DNA of 33,594 nt from Anaerolineae bacterium (GTDB taxonomy: Bacteria; Chloroflexota; Anaerolineae; JAFGEY01). The notes under the pieces are model-generated. The model saw nothing but the letters and a program-made list of their open reading frames with translations. It did no database searches and was not told where the DNA came from. The number at the start of each line of letters is the position of its first letter. Within the stretch, counting starts at the first letter, position 1. Position numbers and translations under genes: made by a program. Positions 1-8,201 of this stretch are shown here, piece by piece. The stretch covers positions 1 to 33,594 of the forward strand of contig JAFGJF010000427.1 in assembly GCA_016929205.1 (NCBI GenBank), in the 5' to 3' direction.

Positions 1-13
1 AGGAGAGAGGCTG

Positions 14-1033
14 ATGGAAAAAGTGAGATTGGGTAAAACGGGGTTGATGGTTTCTCGCGTTGGCTTTGGCGGCATTCCGATCCAGCGCCTGACAGAGCCG
101 GAGGCAGTCAAAGTGGTGCGCCGCTGTCTGGAATTGGGGGTCACCTTTATCGACACGGCCAACGGGTATACGACGAGCGAGGCGCGCATCGGCAAGGCCA
201 TTGCCGGCTGGCCGAGGGAGGAGTTGGTCATTGCCACCAAGACCGGCGCGCGGGACAAGGAAACGGCGCGCGTACACCTGGAACAGAGTCTGGCCAGCCT
301 GCAGACGGATTACCTCGATCTGTGGCAGTTCCACGGCGTCAGCACCATGGACGCTTACGAACAGGTGCTCGGGCCGGGAGGCGCAATGGAGGCGGCACAA
401 GCAGCCCTGCAGGCCGGCAAGATCCGCCACATCGGGATCACCAGCCATTCGATGGACGTGGCCCTGATCGCCGTGCCTTCAGGCCATTTTGAGACGATCC
501 AGTTTCCATTCAATTTTGTGACCAGCGAGCCGCTGGACGAGTTGATCCCGCTGGCGCAGGCGCATGACGTGGGGTTCATCGCCATGAAGCCCTTTGCCGG
601 CGGGCTGTTGGAAAAGGCCAACCTGGCGATCAAGTACCAGCTCCAGTTTGGCGTCGTGCCCGACCCCGGGATCGAGACGGTAGACGAGATTGCCGAAATC
701 GTCGCCCTGGTGGAAAGCAAAGAACCGATGACGGCCGGGGAACAGGCAGAGATGGCGCGCATGCGCGCGGAACTGGGCACGCGTTTTTGCCGCCGCTGCG
801 AGTACTGCCAGCCATGCCAGCAAGAGATTCGCATCTCGACGGTGATGAACATGCGCAGCTTTTGGCGGCGCTTTCCTCCCGAGCGATTCAAGGGTGGCTG
901 GCTCGGCCAGGCCATCGAACAGGCCAAAGAGTGTATCGAGTGCGGCGAGTGCGAGGAGCGCTGTCCTTATCATTTACCCATTCGTGAGATGCTCAAAGAA
1001 AACATCGCCTTTTACGAGAGCGTGACGGCTTGA
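14..1033 (+). CDS. Aldo/keto reductase with C-terminal Fe-S cysteine cluster
   Basis: A 339-residue aldo/keto reductase, predicted to carry out NAD(P)H-dependent carbonyl reduction in the cytoplasm. The TIM-barrel catalytic set is visible: Asp47 in FIDTANGY, Tyr52, Lys76 in ATKTG and His107 in WQFHG. After the barrel the tail carries eight cysteines, four as CxxCxxCxxC at residues 259-268 and four as CxxCxxCxxxC at 307-317. This is the ferredoxin-like tail of the Fe-S aldo/keto reductase subfamily, so electrons may pass through one or two 4Fe-4S clusters. The ATG follows AGGAGAGAGG closely, which supports this start. The gene heads a + strand run with the URO-D-family gene 59 bp downstream. 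The family is clear; the substrate is not known. Confidence 0.9.
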   Translation: MEKVRLGKTGLMVSRVGFGGIPIQRLTEPEAVKVVRRCLELGVTFIDTANGYTTSEARIGKAIAGWPREELVIATKTGARDKETARVHLEQSLASLQTDYLDLWQFHGVSTMDAYEQVLGPGGAMEAAQAALQAGKIRHIGITSHSMDVALIAVPSGHFETIQFPFNFVTSEPLDELIPLAQAHDVGFIAMKPFAGGLLEKANLAIKYQLQFGVVPDPGIETVDEIAEIVALVESKEPMTAGEQAEMARMRAELGTRFCRRCEYCQPCQQEIRISTVMNMRSFWRRFPPERFKGGWLGQAIEQAKECIECGECEERCPYHLPIREMLKENIAFYESVTA

Positions 1034-1038
1034 ATGGA

Positions 1039-1069
1039 CAGGCACGAGGCCTGCCCCTACCGTAGGGGC
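1039..1069. repeat. Double hairpin between the reductase and the URO-D-family gene
   Basis: Two adjacent small palindromes fill most of the 59-bp gap. CAGGC/GCCTG has a 5-base loop at 1039-1053. GCCCCTA/TAGGGGC has a 3-base loop at 1053-1069. No T-tract follows, so a simple intrinsic terminator is unlikely. The compact GC-rich double hairpin resembles dispersed REP-like intergenic elements. It could also act as an mRNA stabiliser or processing site inside an operon. Confidence 0.5.
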
Positions 1070-1092
1070 TGAGTGAGGATGGAGGATGGCGT

Positions 1093-2325
1093 ATGACGAC
1101 GAGTCGGGAGCGGGTGTTAAAAGCGGTCAGTCACCAGGAGCCGGATCGTGTGCCGATCGATCTTGGCGGGCATCGCTCGTCAGGGATCATGGCCATCGCC
1201 TACAATAAACTCAAGCAGCATCTGGGGATCGGCGGCGGCGATATCTATGTGTACGACTTTGTTCAACAATTGGCCATTGTCGAGCCCGAGGTATTGGACC
1301 GCTTTGGCGTGGACACGGTCGAACTGGGGCGCGGATTCGCCCTCGATCCTGCGGATTGGCGCGACTGGGTGCTGCCCGACGGCACGCCGTGCAAGATCCC
1401 GGCCTTTATCCACCCGGTCCAGGTGGATGGGGACTGGCACGTCTGCCACGAGGATGGCACGCTGATCACGATCCAAAAAGCAGGCAGCCTTTATTTCGAA
1501 CAGACCTGTTTTCCACTGCGGGGGCGCCAGGCCGAAGGCCGGGACGACCTGGAGCGCGCCTTTGAAAAGGTGATGTGGGCGGCATTGGGGTCGCCGCCGG
1601 CGCCGATCGGGTTCGATCCCGGCGGGTTGGACCAGCTTCGTGCCGGAGCCAAACGGCTGCGGGCCACGAGCGAGCGGGCGATCGTTGGCCTTTTTGGCGG
1701 CAGCCTGCTGGAGAACAGCCAGTTTCTCTACGGCATGGCCGACCTGTACATGATGCTGGCCGCTGAGCCGGCGCGAGCGCATCGCCTGTATGATGCCCTG
1801 GTTGAGATGCACCTGGAAAACCTGGAGAAATATCTCTCGGCGGTCGGACCGTACATCGACATCATTCTCTTTAGCGACGATCTGGGGATGCAGACCGGAC
1901 CGCAGATCTCGCCCAGGATGTTTGAGACGTTTTTGCAGCCGAGGTACAAGGTTATGTGGCAGCGAGCCAAGCAGTTGGCCGAGGTTAAGGTGATGCTCCA
2001 TTGCTGCGGTGGCATCTATCCCTTACTGCCGGGCTTGATCGAGGCCGGACTGGACATCGTGCAGCCGGTGCAGACGACCAGCGCCGGGATGGAGGCACGG
2101 CAGCTCAAGCGCGAGTTCGGCCGGGATCTGTGTTTGTGGGGCGGCGGCTGCAATACGCAAAACATTCTGCCTGTCGCGTCCCCGGAAGAGGTGGCCGAAG
2201 ACGTACGGCGCCGCGTCGAGATCCTGGCCCCGGGCGGGGGGTTTGTCTTTCAGCAGATTCACAACGTCATGGCCGACGTGCCGCCGCAAAACATCGTCGC
2301 TATGCTCGGTGCAGTGAACGAGTGA
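1093..2325 (+). CDS. Uroporphyrinogen decarboxylase (URO-D) superfamily protein, methyltransferase-like
   Basis: A 410-residue URO-D superfamily protein. It opens with the family-typical TSRERVLKAVSHQEPDRVP and has the signature LHCCGGIYPLLPGLIEAG in its C-terminal third. The His-Cys pair there resembles the zinc/thiol-binding residues of MtaA/MtbA-type corrinoid methyltransferases more than true HemE, which is shorter (about 350 residues) and usually sits with heme genes. The ATG lies 7 bases after GGAGG. Neighbours are a reductase and a TIM-barrel sugar enzyme, with no heme genes, so a role in methyl transfer or small-molecule catabolism is more likely than heme synthesis. No corrinoid protein is encoded nearby. 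Family confident, function inferred. Confidence 0.85.
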   Translation: MTTSRERVLKAVSHQEPDRVPIDLGGHRSSGIMAIAYNKLKQHLGIGGGDIYVYDFVQQLAIVEPEVLDRFGVDTVELGRGFALDPADWRDWVLPDGTPCKIPAFIHPVQVDGDWHVCHEDGTLITIQKAGSLYFEQTCFPLRGRQAEGRDDLERAFEKVMWAALGSPPAPIGFDPGGLDQLRAGAKRLRATSERAIVGLFGGSLLENSQFLYGMADLYMMLAAEPARAHRLYDALVEMHLENLEKYLSAVGPYIDIILFSDDLGMQTGPQISPRMFETFLQPRYKVMWQRAKQLAEVKVMLHCCGGIYPLLPGLIEAGLDIVQPVQTTSAGMEARQLKREFGRDLCLWGGGCNTQNILPVASPEEVAEDVRRRVEILAPGGGFVFQQIHNVMADVPPQNIVAMLGAVNE

Positions 2326-2387
2326 AAGGGAAAATCAGCCTAGAAACGTCATTTGCCCAAGTATTTGACTTTGATAAAAGGAGACCT

Positions 2388-3155
2388 ATGAAAATTGCTA
2401 TTGCGTCTTATGCTTTCTATGGACTGCACCGTGAAGGTAAAATCGATCTGTTTGGTTACCTGGAGAGCTGTGCCTATCGTTACCATTTGCGCTCGGCCGA
2501 CATCTGGAACGGGATGATGCTCAGTACCGAGGATGACTACCTGGTCAAGGTTAAGGATGCGTTGGATGAGCGCGGGCTGGAACTGGCCAACTTGTGCGTT
2601 GACCAGGCGCACATTTGGGAGGATGACGTCGACGTGCGCGCAAAGCATTACCAGAATGCGTTGGCGCACTTGCACGCGGCCGAATTGTTGGGCGCCAAGA
2701 CGATCCGCATCGACGCCGGCGGGCGTGACGAAACGTGGAGCGAGGAACAATTCGATCTGATCGTCAAGCGCTACCGTGAGTATGCGCAACGCGCCTATGA
2801 TAACGGGTACAAGGTCGGGCCGGAGAACCATTGGGGCACGGAACTCGATCCGCAGAATATGAAAACACTGTGCGAGGCGGTCGACCACCCGGGGTTTGGC
2901 ATGCTGCTGCATTTCAAAGATCTGGCCGAGGATGCGGTGATGGCGCCGTGGGCCATGCACACTCATATTGCCTGGGCGATCACTGAAGGCGATCTGGTCG
3001 AGAGTATGACTATGCTCCGTGACGCAGGCTATGACGGCTATTGGAGCGTCGAGCATCACACCGGCAAAAACGAATACGCCGAGGTGGCGATCCAGCTTGC
3101 CAGGGTGCGTGACGTGCTCGATCGCTGGCGAATGGGGCATACGAATGCAAATTGA
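2388..3155 (+). CDS. Xylose-isomerase-like TIM-barrel (sugar phosphate isomerase/epimerase family)
   Basis: A 255-residue AP-endonuclease-2/xylose-isomerase-like TIM barrel. Typical acidic and histidine metal-site stretches are present: KTIRIDAGG, VGPENHWG, AMHTHIAW and YWSVEHHTG. These proteins use divalent metal to isomerise or epimerise ketoses and related compounds, or act as dehydratases. The reading frame is open much further upstream, but the real start is the ATG at 2388, which follows AAAGGAGA and opens the barrel with MKIAIASYAF. The 3' end overlaps the next gene by 11 bp, so the two are probably co-translated. The exact substrate cannot be read from sequence. Confidence 0.85.
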   Translation: MKIAIASYAFYGLHREGKIDLFGYLESCAYRYHLRSADIWNGMMLSTEDDYLVKVKDALDERGLELANLCVDQAHIWEDDVDVRAKHYQNALAHLHAAELLGAKTIRIDAGGRDETWSEEQFDLIVKRYREYAQRAYDNGYKVGPENHWGTELDPQNMKTLCEAVDHPGFGMLLHFKDLAEDAVMAPWAMHTHIAWAITEGDLVESMTMLRDAGYDGYWSVEHHTGKNEYAEVAIQLARVRDVLDRWRMGHTNAN

Positions 3156-4314
3156 ACTCAAGTACGGCACCAATCCCCACCAAAAACCGGCGCGGCTGAT
3201 CGTCGAGCAGGATCCCTCGCCGCTGCAGATCCTGAACGGCCGGCCGGGGTACATTAACCTGCTCGACGCCTTTGGGGCCTGGCAGTTGGTGCGCGAGATC
3301 AAACGGGCGACGGGCCTGCCCGGCGCGGCCTCGTTCAAACACGTCAGCCCGGCCGGGGCAGCGGTGGCTCAAGAGCTTGACGAGGTGTTTCGCCGCTCGC
3401 AGATGCTGCCCGAGTGGGATCTGTCGCCGGTGGCGACGGCCTATGCCCGCGCCCGGGGCGGCGATCGGCTGAGTTCGTTTGGCGATGCTGTGGCCGTCAG
3501 TGACGTCGTCGACGAGTCGCTGGCGCGGCTGCTCAAGCGCGAGGTCTCGGACCTGATCATCGCTCCCGGGTACGCGCCGCAGGCGATCGAGATGTTGAAA
3601 GACAAGCAGGACGGCGGCTATCGCATCCTGCAGATCGATCCCGATTACGAACCGCCTGAGATGGAAACGCGCGACGTGTTTGGGTTCACGCTGCAGCAAA
3701 AGCGCAACAGCGAGCCGATCGCTGCCGGTCTGTTCCAGAACGTGGTCACGCCCGGGGCAAATGTGCCGGACGACGTTTTGCAAACGATGATCGTGGGCAC
3801 GATCGCGCTCAAGTACACCCAATCCAACTCGGTCGGCGTGGCCTATGACGGGCAGGTGATCGGTATGGGAGCCGGACAGCAGTCGCGCGTGCACTGCACC
3901 CGGCTGGCCTGCGACAAGGCCGACAAGTGGATGCTGCAACTGCACCCGCGCGTGCTGGGGCTCGATTTTAAGGAGGGCTTGACGCGGCAGGCCAGGACGA
4001 ATCTGATCGATCAATATCTGCTATGGGATCAGCTTGCCCAGGCCGAAGTTGAGGCCACGCTGTCCGGGTTCAACACGCTCCCGCAGCCGCTGACGCGCCA
4101 GGAGCGCGAGGCGTGGATCGCGTCTTTTAAGGGGCTGTGTCTCACCTCGGATGCCTATTTCCCGTTCCGCGACAGCATCGACCGCGCCAGCCGCAGCAAT
4201 GTGCGTTACGTGGCGCACCCGGGCGGATCGCTGCGCGACCAGGAGGTGACCACGGTCGCCGGACAGTATGGCATGGTCATGATCCACACCGGGTTACGGT
4301 GTTTTTTGCATTAA
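3145..4314 (+). CDS. Stand-alone AICAR transformylase domain (PurH C-terminal/ATIC type)
   Basis: A 389-residue protein matching only the AICAR transformylase half of PurH. That enzyme uses 10-formyl-tetrahydrofolate to formylate AICAR in purine synthesis. Visible signatures are SFKHVSPAG (the Lys-His active-site pair), SDLIIAPGY, SNSVGVAYDG and GAGQQSRVHCTRLA. The wording HCTRLACDKADKWML, PFRDSIDRA and the ending HTGLRCFLH resemble animal ATIC more than standard bacterial PurH. The N-terminal IMP cyclohydrolase domain is absent. The ATG at 3145 overlaps the end of the preceding gene by 11 bp, implying co-translation. It could be a genuine purine enzyme with the cyclohydrolase encoded elsewhere, or one repurposed for another formyl transfer. 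Confidence 0.87.
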   Translation: MQIELKYGTNPHQKPARLIVEQDPSPLQILNGRPGYINLLDAFGAWQLVREIKRATGLPGAASFKHVSPAGAAVAQELDEVFRRSQMLPEWDLSPVATAYARARGGDRLSSFGDAVAVSDVVDESLARLLKREVSDLIIAPGYAPQAIEMLKDKQDGGYRILQIDPDYEPPEMETRDVFGFTLQQKRNSEPIAAGLFQNVVTPGANVPDDVLQTMIVGTIALKYTQSNSVGVAYDGQVIGMGAGQQSRVHCTRLACDKADKWMLQLHPRVLGLDFKEGLTRQARTNLIDQYLLWDQLAQAEVEATLSGFNTLPQPLTRQEREAWIASFKGLCLTSDAYFPFRDSIDRASRSNVRYVAHPGGSLRDQEVTTVAGQYGMVMIHTGLRCFLH

Positions 4315-4325
4315 GGCAAGACGAT

Positions 4326-4361
4326 ACAGGAATGACATGATTTACAGGATTAACAGGATGC
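4326..4361. repeat. Four 9-bp tandem repeats upstream of the small-protein gene
   Basis: Four consecutive 9-mers are visible: ACAGGAATG, ACATGATTT, ACAGGATTA and ACAGGATGC. The consensus is ACAGGATTn. They fill the gap between the transformylase stop and the AGGAGG ribosome-binding site of the next gene. Confidence 0.6.
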
Positions 4362-4383
4362 TTTGCAAAACAGGAGGCTAAAC

Positions 4384-4584
4384 GTGGACGAGTTGGTCAA
4401 ATTGGTTTCACAAAAGACGGGTCTGCCCGAGGCGCAGGCCAAAGCCGCCGCCGAAGCGGTCATTGGTTTTCTCAAGGAAAAGCTGCCCGCTCCGATCGCC
4501 GGCCAGATCGATACCGTTCTAGAGAACCCCGGTATCGGCAATGCGCTCGGCACCCTGGGAGGGTTGCTCGGGAAAAAGTCGTAG
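4384..4584 (+). CDS. Small helical protein, DUF2267/DUF937-like
   Basis: A 66-residue protein starting at GTG, 6 bases after a perfect AGGAGG. The frame is open upstream to a TTG, but that would place the ribosome-binding site inside the gene. The sequence is rich in Ala, Leu and Lys, with DELVKLVSQKTGLPEAQAK followed by a Gly-rich C-terminus (LGTLGGLLGKKS). Short proteins of this pattern occur widely beside unrelated genes and resemble DUF2267 or DUF937 helical units. No catalytic motif or membrane segment is apparent and the function is unknown. A long inverted repeat after the stop probably ends the + strand run here. Confidence 0.7.
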   Translation: MDELVKLVSQKTGLPEAQAKAAAEAVIGFLKEKLPAPIAGQIDTVLENPGIGNALGTLGGLLGKKS

Positions 4585-4590
4585 GGTGGT

Positions 4591-4639
4591 GGGGAAAGCG
4601 TCGCCGGTCATATTGTCTATACCGGCGTCTGCTTTCCCC
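4591..4639. terminator. Long inverted repeat between convergent genes, probable bidirectional terminator
   Basis: GGGGAAAGC (4591-4599) pairs with GCTTTCCCC (4631-4639). Inside it CGCCGGT (4602-4608) pairs with ACCGGCG (4621-4627), leaving a 12-base loop. It sits between the + strand run ending at 4584 and the - strand gene ending at 4726, as expected for a shared terminator. There is no long T-tract on either side, so the mechanism is uncertain. Confidence 0.6.
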
Positions 4640-4720
4640 CTGCCAGAGGGGACTGAGGCGGCACCATACCCAAACAATCCAGGTTGGCGCCCGCTTCTCC
4701 CCTGGTAGGGGGGATTGAGG
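4624..4720. repeat. 35-bp imperfect direct repeat (two copies)
   Basis: Copies at 4624-4658 and 4686-4720 are aligned without gaps and match at 27 of 35 positions by eye. Both run GGCG...GCTT...CCCCTG...GGGG...TGAGG, and each contains a short C-run/G-run palindrome. The first copy overlaps the terminator stem. They look like two decayed copies of one dispersed intergenic element. Confidence 0.55.
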
Positions 4721-4725
4721 GGAGC

Positions 4726-5268
4726 TTAGCTCAGCGCCCGCACCAGTTCACCGCAAAAGAATGGAATGTCGGGTACGACCCGGCCCCAGACGATGCACCC
4801 GCCGTCGGGACGCCTGTCGCTGATAAAAGCTGCTTCCTCGTAGGTCCATGCCGCGCCGGCATTGATCAAATCGTCCTTGATCCCTTCCGATCCGGTAGAG
4901 CGGTGTCCGCCGACCACGCCGGCCGAGATTAGGACCAGCCCGCCGTGGCAGATCGAGCCGACGATCTTGCCTTGTTCGTATATGTCGCGGACCAGGCCGG
5001 TGACTGCCGCGTAGCGCCGCAGCTTGTCGGGCGCCCAGCCGCCGGGCACGATGACGGCGTCAAATTGTTCGGCCCTCACGTCTTCCGCACCGGCCTGGGC
5101 CGTTGCCGTCAGCCCGCCCGATTTGCTGGGATACATCTCGCCAGCCTTGAGGCCGACGATCGTCGTCTGGGCGCCTTCTTCCTGCATGCGCATCAGCGGC
5201 ACCCAGAACTCGAGGTCTTCGAACCCCGGCCCGACCAACACGGCAATTCGTTTTCCCTTTAACTTCAT
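4726..5268 (-). CDS. DJ-1/PfpI family protein (class I glutamine amidotransferase-like)
   Basis: A 180-residue DJ-1/PfpI protein. The family acts as protease, deglycase or hydratase in stress protection. The nucleophile elbow SICHGG holds the reactive cysteine, and the conserved glutamate lies in GPGFEDLEFW near the N-terminus. VIVPGGWAPDKLR is the usual loop before the elbow. The frame is open 36 bases further upstream, but the ATG at 5268 follows AGGAGCGG and gives the normal N-terminus MKLKGKRIAVLV. It is the last gene of a - strand group and lies 54 bp after the methyltransferase stop. Family assignment is firm; the reaction is not defined. Confidence 0.9.
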   Translation of the reverse strand: MKLKGKRIAVLVGPGFEDLEFWVPLMRMQEEGAQTTIVGLKAGEMYPSKSGGLTATAQAGAEDVRAEQFDAVIVPGGWAPDKLRRYAAVTGLVRDIYEQGKIVGSICHGGLVLISAGVVGGHRSTGSEGIKDDLINAGAAWTYEEAAFISDRRPDGGCIVWGRVVPDIPFFCGELVRALS

Positions 5269-5322
5269 TGTTCCGCTCCTGTGGCTCCGACTTTCAGCCT
5301 GCAACTTGAAACATTTAACCGC

Positions 5323-6075
5323 TCACTTTGCTGGTTTCTCGGCGATCAAGATCAGCCGTTCGCTGTCCGTGCAGCAGAATTCCTGCCCACCCAATGAGCC
5401 GCAGCTGCGGATGTGAACAAACCCTTCCGCCTGCAGCATGTCGAGCATGTCCTGTTCAGAGTAGAGCCGCACCGATTCGTGAAAAACGCGCTGTCTGCCG
5501 GACCTGGTCGTCACCGTGGTTGTCTTTTCGACGCGTTTGCAGTCGTCGGTCAGGCAGCGCACATTGTGAATGTGGCGGTCGGACAGCGCCTTTTCGTCAC
5601 ATTCGACCAGGTTGCAGGTCACGTACTCGCTGTTCAGATAATCGATCAAAAATACGCCTGCCGGCCTGAGCGCCCTGTATACCGCCGCAAAGACGGCCTG
5701 GTTTTCGGCATCCTCTTCGAAATAGCCAAATGACGTGAACAGGGAGAGGATGGTGCAAAAGCGGTTTTCGTAGGGGATGTCGCGCATGTCGGCGCGTACC
5801 AGCTCGACTGGTGTCCCGCCGTTGGCCAGGCTTTGTTTGGCGACGTCGAGCAGTTCTTGCGATAGGTCCAGCCCAGTCAGGTTGGTGAATCCCAGCTCAC
5901 GCAGCGACAGCAGGTGGCGTCCTGCGCCGCAGCACAGGTCAAGCAGCGGCTGGTCTCTGGGCGGTGAGATCAGGTCGACAATGGCCTGGATGTCGGCGTG
6001 AGCCTCGCGCTCGTCGCGGTGGGCGTACAGTTCGAGGTATTCGTGGCCAAAGCTGTCCTCGTACCAGGGTTTCAT
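5323..6075 (-). CDS. SAM-dependent methyltransferase
   Basis: A 250-residue class I methyltransferase. Motif I is [15 protein letters not shown], followed by the acidic post-motif [17 protein letters not shown] and the SLFTSFGYF stretch complete the Rossmann core. The C-terminal half ([34 protein letters not shown]) is the beta-rich extension common in this subgroup. The ATG overlaps the stop of the upstream hydrolase gene as ATGA, so the two are translationally coupled. The substrate cannot be predicted. Small-molecule or protein methylation are both possible. Confidence 0.88.
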   Translation of the reverse strand: MKPWYEDSFGHEYLELYAHRDEREAHADIQAIVDLISPPRDQPLLDLCCGAGRHLLSLRELGFTNLTGLDLSQELLDVAKQSLANGGTPVELVRADMRDIPYENRFCTILSLFTSFGYFEEDAENQAVFAAVYRALRPAGVFLIDYLNSEYVTCNLVECDEKALSDRHIHNVRCLTDDCKRVEKTTTVTTRSGRQRVFHESVRLYSEQDMLDMLQAEGFVHIRSCGSLGGQEFCCTDSERLILIAEKPAK

Positions 6076-6713
6076 GCGATGCCGTGCTCCTGTTTGTAGG
6101 CTGCCCAGTTTCGTTTCAGATCGATAAAGGCGTCGAGGTCGGGCTGTAACAGAAACGGGTTGGTTTCGCGCTCGTGGGCGATCGTCGACTCGGTCGTCAC
6201 GCCGACGTTGTGCCCGGGAAAAACGCGGGTATCATTGGGCAAGACCATCAGTTTGTCGTGCAGTGAATGGTATTCCTGCGTCGCACCGGCCCCCAGGTCC
6301 GTGCCGCCCACCTTGCCTACAAAGAGTGTGTCGCCGGTAAAGATGGCGTCTCCGATGTACAGGCAGATGGCATCGGACGTGTGTCCCGGGGTGTGGATAA
6401 TTTTGATCGTCAGCTCGCCCAATGGCAGTGCGGCGCCATCCTCGATCTTTGTCCCGGTTGCCGGATCGGTGTCCCCAAAGAGCAGCGCGGTCTTGCCGGT
6501 CCGTTTTTTCATGGTCTTGTTGCCATTGGTGTGATCGCCATGGTCGTGCGTGCAGAAAATGTAGGTAATCTGGTAGCCATTCTGTTGTGCAAAGTCATAG
6601 ATCGTGTCGGGCGCATAAGAGGGATCGATGACCACGGCCTTGCGCGTTGTTTCGTCGGCGATCAGGTAGCCATAGTTTCGATCGCCGCCGGTGAGAAATT
6701 GTTTGACAAGCAT
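6072..6713 (-). CDS. Metallo-beta-lactamase-fold hydrolase, glyoxalase II-like
   Basis: A 213-residue metallo-beta-lactamase-fold protein. The metal motif THDHGDH, the downstream [19 protein letters not shown] and FPGHNVG supply the usual His/Asp ligands for two metals. Size and motif spacing fit the hydroxyacylglutathione hydrolase (glyoxalase II)-like group, which hydrolyses thioesters of small thiols. The frame is open 72 bases upstream, but the ATG at 6713 follows GAGGAGG. It is first in the - strand group behind a recognisable promoter, and its stop overlaps the methyltransferase start. The native thiol is unknown. Confidence 0.9.
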   Translation of the reverse strand: MLVKQFLTGGDRNYGYLIADETTRKAVVIDPSYAPDTIYDFAQQNGYQITYIFCTHDHGDHTNGNKTMKKRTGKTALLFGDTDPATGTKIEDGAALPLGELTIKIIHTPGHTSDAICLYIGDAIFTGDTLFVGKVGGTDLGAGATQEYHSLHDKLMVLPNDTRVFPGHNVGVTTESTIAHERETNPFLLQPDLDAFIDLKRNWAAYKQEHGIA

Positions 6714-6750
6714 GCTGCCTCCTCGTCTATCAAGGGGTGGATTTTCCACA

Positions 6751-6779
6751 AGGATACCCGAGAACTCTGTTTTTGGCAA
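6751..6779 (-). promoter_or_regulatory. Predicted sigma-70 promoter for the hydrolase-methyltransferase group
   Basis: On the - strand, TTGCCA (6774-6779) and TATCCT (6751-6756) are separated by 17 bases, about 38 bases upstream of the start codon. The -10 box is only a partial match. Confidence 0.5.
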
Positions 6780-7003
6780 GCGCACGATTTGCGCGATACC
6801 GTACTATCGAGTACACTCTGGTCTGGCACCTGATCGTTACGTTATTGGGAGGGATTTGGGCACAGACACTCCTCGTCACTGTGGAGGTGGGGTACGATGG
6901 CGTGCTGACCAACGTGGTGCAGGTCGCGACCGAGGAAGGGTTGGCTGCTTTTCCTTCTCAAAACAAATCTGCTTTACCCATAGACAAGACAAGGAGGACA
7001 GTA
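6780..7003. other. Divergent intergenic region, no gene seen
   Basis: The 290 bp between the divergent starts at 6713 and 7004 hold the - strand promoter at 6751-6779. The rest shows no convincing + strand promoter, hairpin or gene. The frame of the downstream gene stays open through it to 6737, but those codons do not resemble enolase-family sequence. Confidence 0.5.
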
Positions 7004-8107
7004 ATGAAAATCACCGAGCTGGAAACCTTTCTCGTCAAGCCGCGCTGGCTCTTTCTCAAGATCCATACTGACGAAGGGCTGGTCGGCCTCGGCGAGCCGA
7101 TTCTCGAAGGGCGGGCGCTGACCTGCGCCCAGGCGGTCGACGAACTGGCCCCGTACCTGGTCGGCAAGGACCCGACCCGCGTCGTCCATCACTGGCAGGC
7201 TATGTACCGTCACGCCTTTTATCGCGGCGGGCCGATCCTGACCAGCGCCCTGAGCGGCGTCGAGCAGGCGCTGTGGGACCTGACCGGCAAGGCGCTGGGC
7301 GTGCCGGTGTACAAGCTCTTTGGCGGCCCAACGCGCGACCGCATCCGGGTCTACAAGCACGCCAGCGATCCGGAGACGATCAAGGACTGGATGAGTAAGG
7401 GCTTTACAGCATTCAAAACCGGAGTGCGCGGCGGTCGGCCAGCGCGGATCGTCGAGAGCAAGGGCTTTGTCGAGCGCGCCGCGGCGCATTTTGCCGAACT
7501 GCGCGAGGCCGCCGGGCCGGAGGCTGATATTGCCATCGATTTTCACGGCGCGATTTCGCCGCAGACGGCCAAGCTGCTGATCAAAGCTCTGGAGCCCTAC
7601 CAGCCGATGTTCATTGAGGAGCCGTGCCAGTGCCAGAACGTGGACGTGATGGCCGAGATCGCGCGCAGCACGCATCTGCCCATCGCCACCGGCGAACGCA
7701 TTTTCACCAAGTGGGGCTTTCGCGAGATCCTGGAAAAACACGCGGCGTCGATCCTCCAGCCCGATCTGTGCCACGCCGGAGGGATCAACGAGGTGCGGAT
7801 CATCGCCGGGATGGCCGAAGCGTATTATGCCGGCATCGCCCCGCACAACCCGCTCGGTCCGATCTCGCTGGCGGCGGGCATCCAGCTCGACGCCTCCATT
7901 CCCAATTTTGTCGCCCAGGAGCACGTCAGTCTGGGGGAGGGCTATCTCAAGAACCCGTTCGTGGCCGCGGATGGGTTTATCGACCTGCCCACAGGACCTG
8001 GATTGGGGATCGAACTCGACGAGGACGCGCTGGAGGACAAAATCGATCACGACTGGCGCAACCCGGAGCGCTACCTGCAAGATGACAATTCGGTGGTTGA
8101 TTGGTAA
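7004..8107 (+). CDS. dgoD: Galactonate dehydratase-like enolase superfamily enzyme
   Basis: A 367-residue mandelate racemase/muconate lactonising enzyme. The metal ligands and catalytic residues are visible: Asp179 and His181 in IDFHGAISP, Glu205 in FIEEPC, Glu231 in ATGERIF and His281 in APHNPLGP. The DxH pair and the APHNPLGP wording are typical of D-galactonate dehydratase, which removes water to give 2-keto-3-deoxygalactonate. E. coli DgoD is 382 residues, a close length match. The start is the ATG at 7004 behind AAGGAGGA. The PfkB sugar-kinase remnant further downstream would suit the next step of the pathway. Other acid-sugar dehydratases of this subgroup are the main alternative. Confidence 0.88.
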   Translation: MKITELETFLVKPRWLFLKIHTDEGLVGLGEPILEGRALTCAQAVDELAPYLVGKDPTRVVHHWQAMYRHAFYRGGPILTSALSGVEQALWDLTGKALGVPVYKLFGGPTRDRIRVYKHASDPETIKDWMSKGFTAFKTGVRGGRPARIVESKGFVERAAAHFAELREAAGPEADIAIDFHGAISPQTAKLLIKALEPYQPMFIEEPCQCQNVDVMAEIARSTHLPIATGERIFTKWGFREILEKHAASILQPDLCHAGGINEVRIIAGMAEAYYAGIAPHNPLGPISLAAGIQLDASIPNFVAQEHVSLGEGYLKNPFVAADGFIDLPTGPGLGIELDEDALEDKIDHDWRNPERYLQDDNSVVDW

Positions 8108-8201
8108 GCGAGTATGAAATTGGCACGTATGGAAACTCGTCCTGCAAAAGCGATGTTTTGCGATGTAGGGCAAGGATGGTTCATTCTGGGAACGAAACAA
8201 G

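Noticed and set aside
2001..2387. Extended N-terminus for the TIM-barrel isomerase
   Set aside because: These codons overlap the URO-D gene in another frame, are arginine-rich shadow sequence, and the AAAGGAGA plus ATG at 2388 gives the normal family start.
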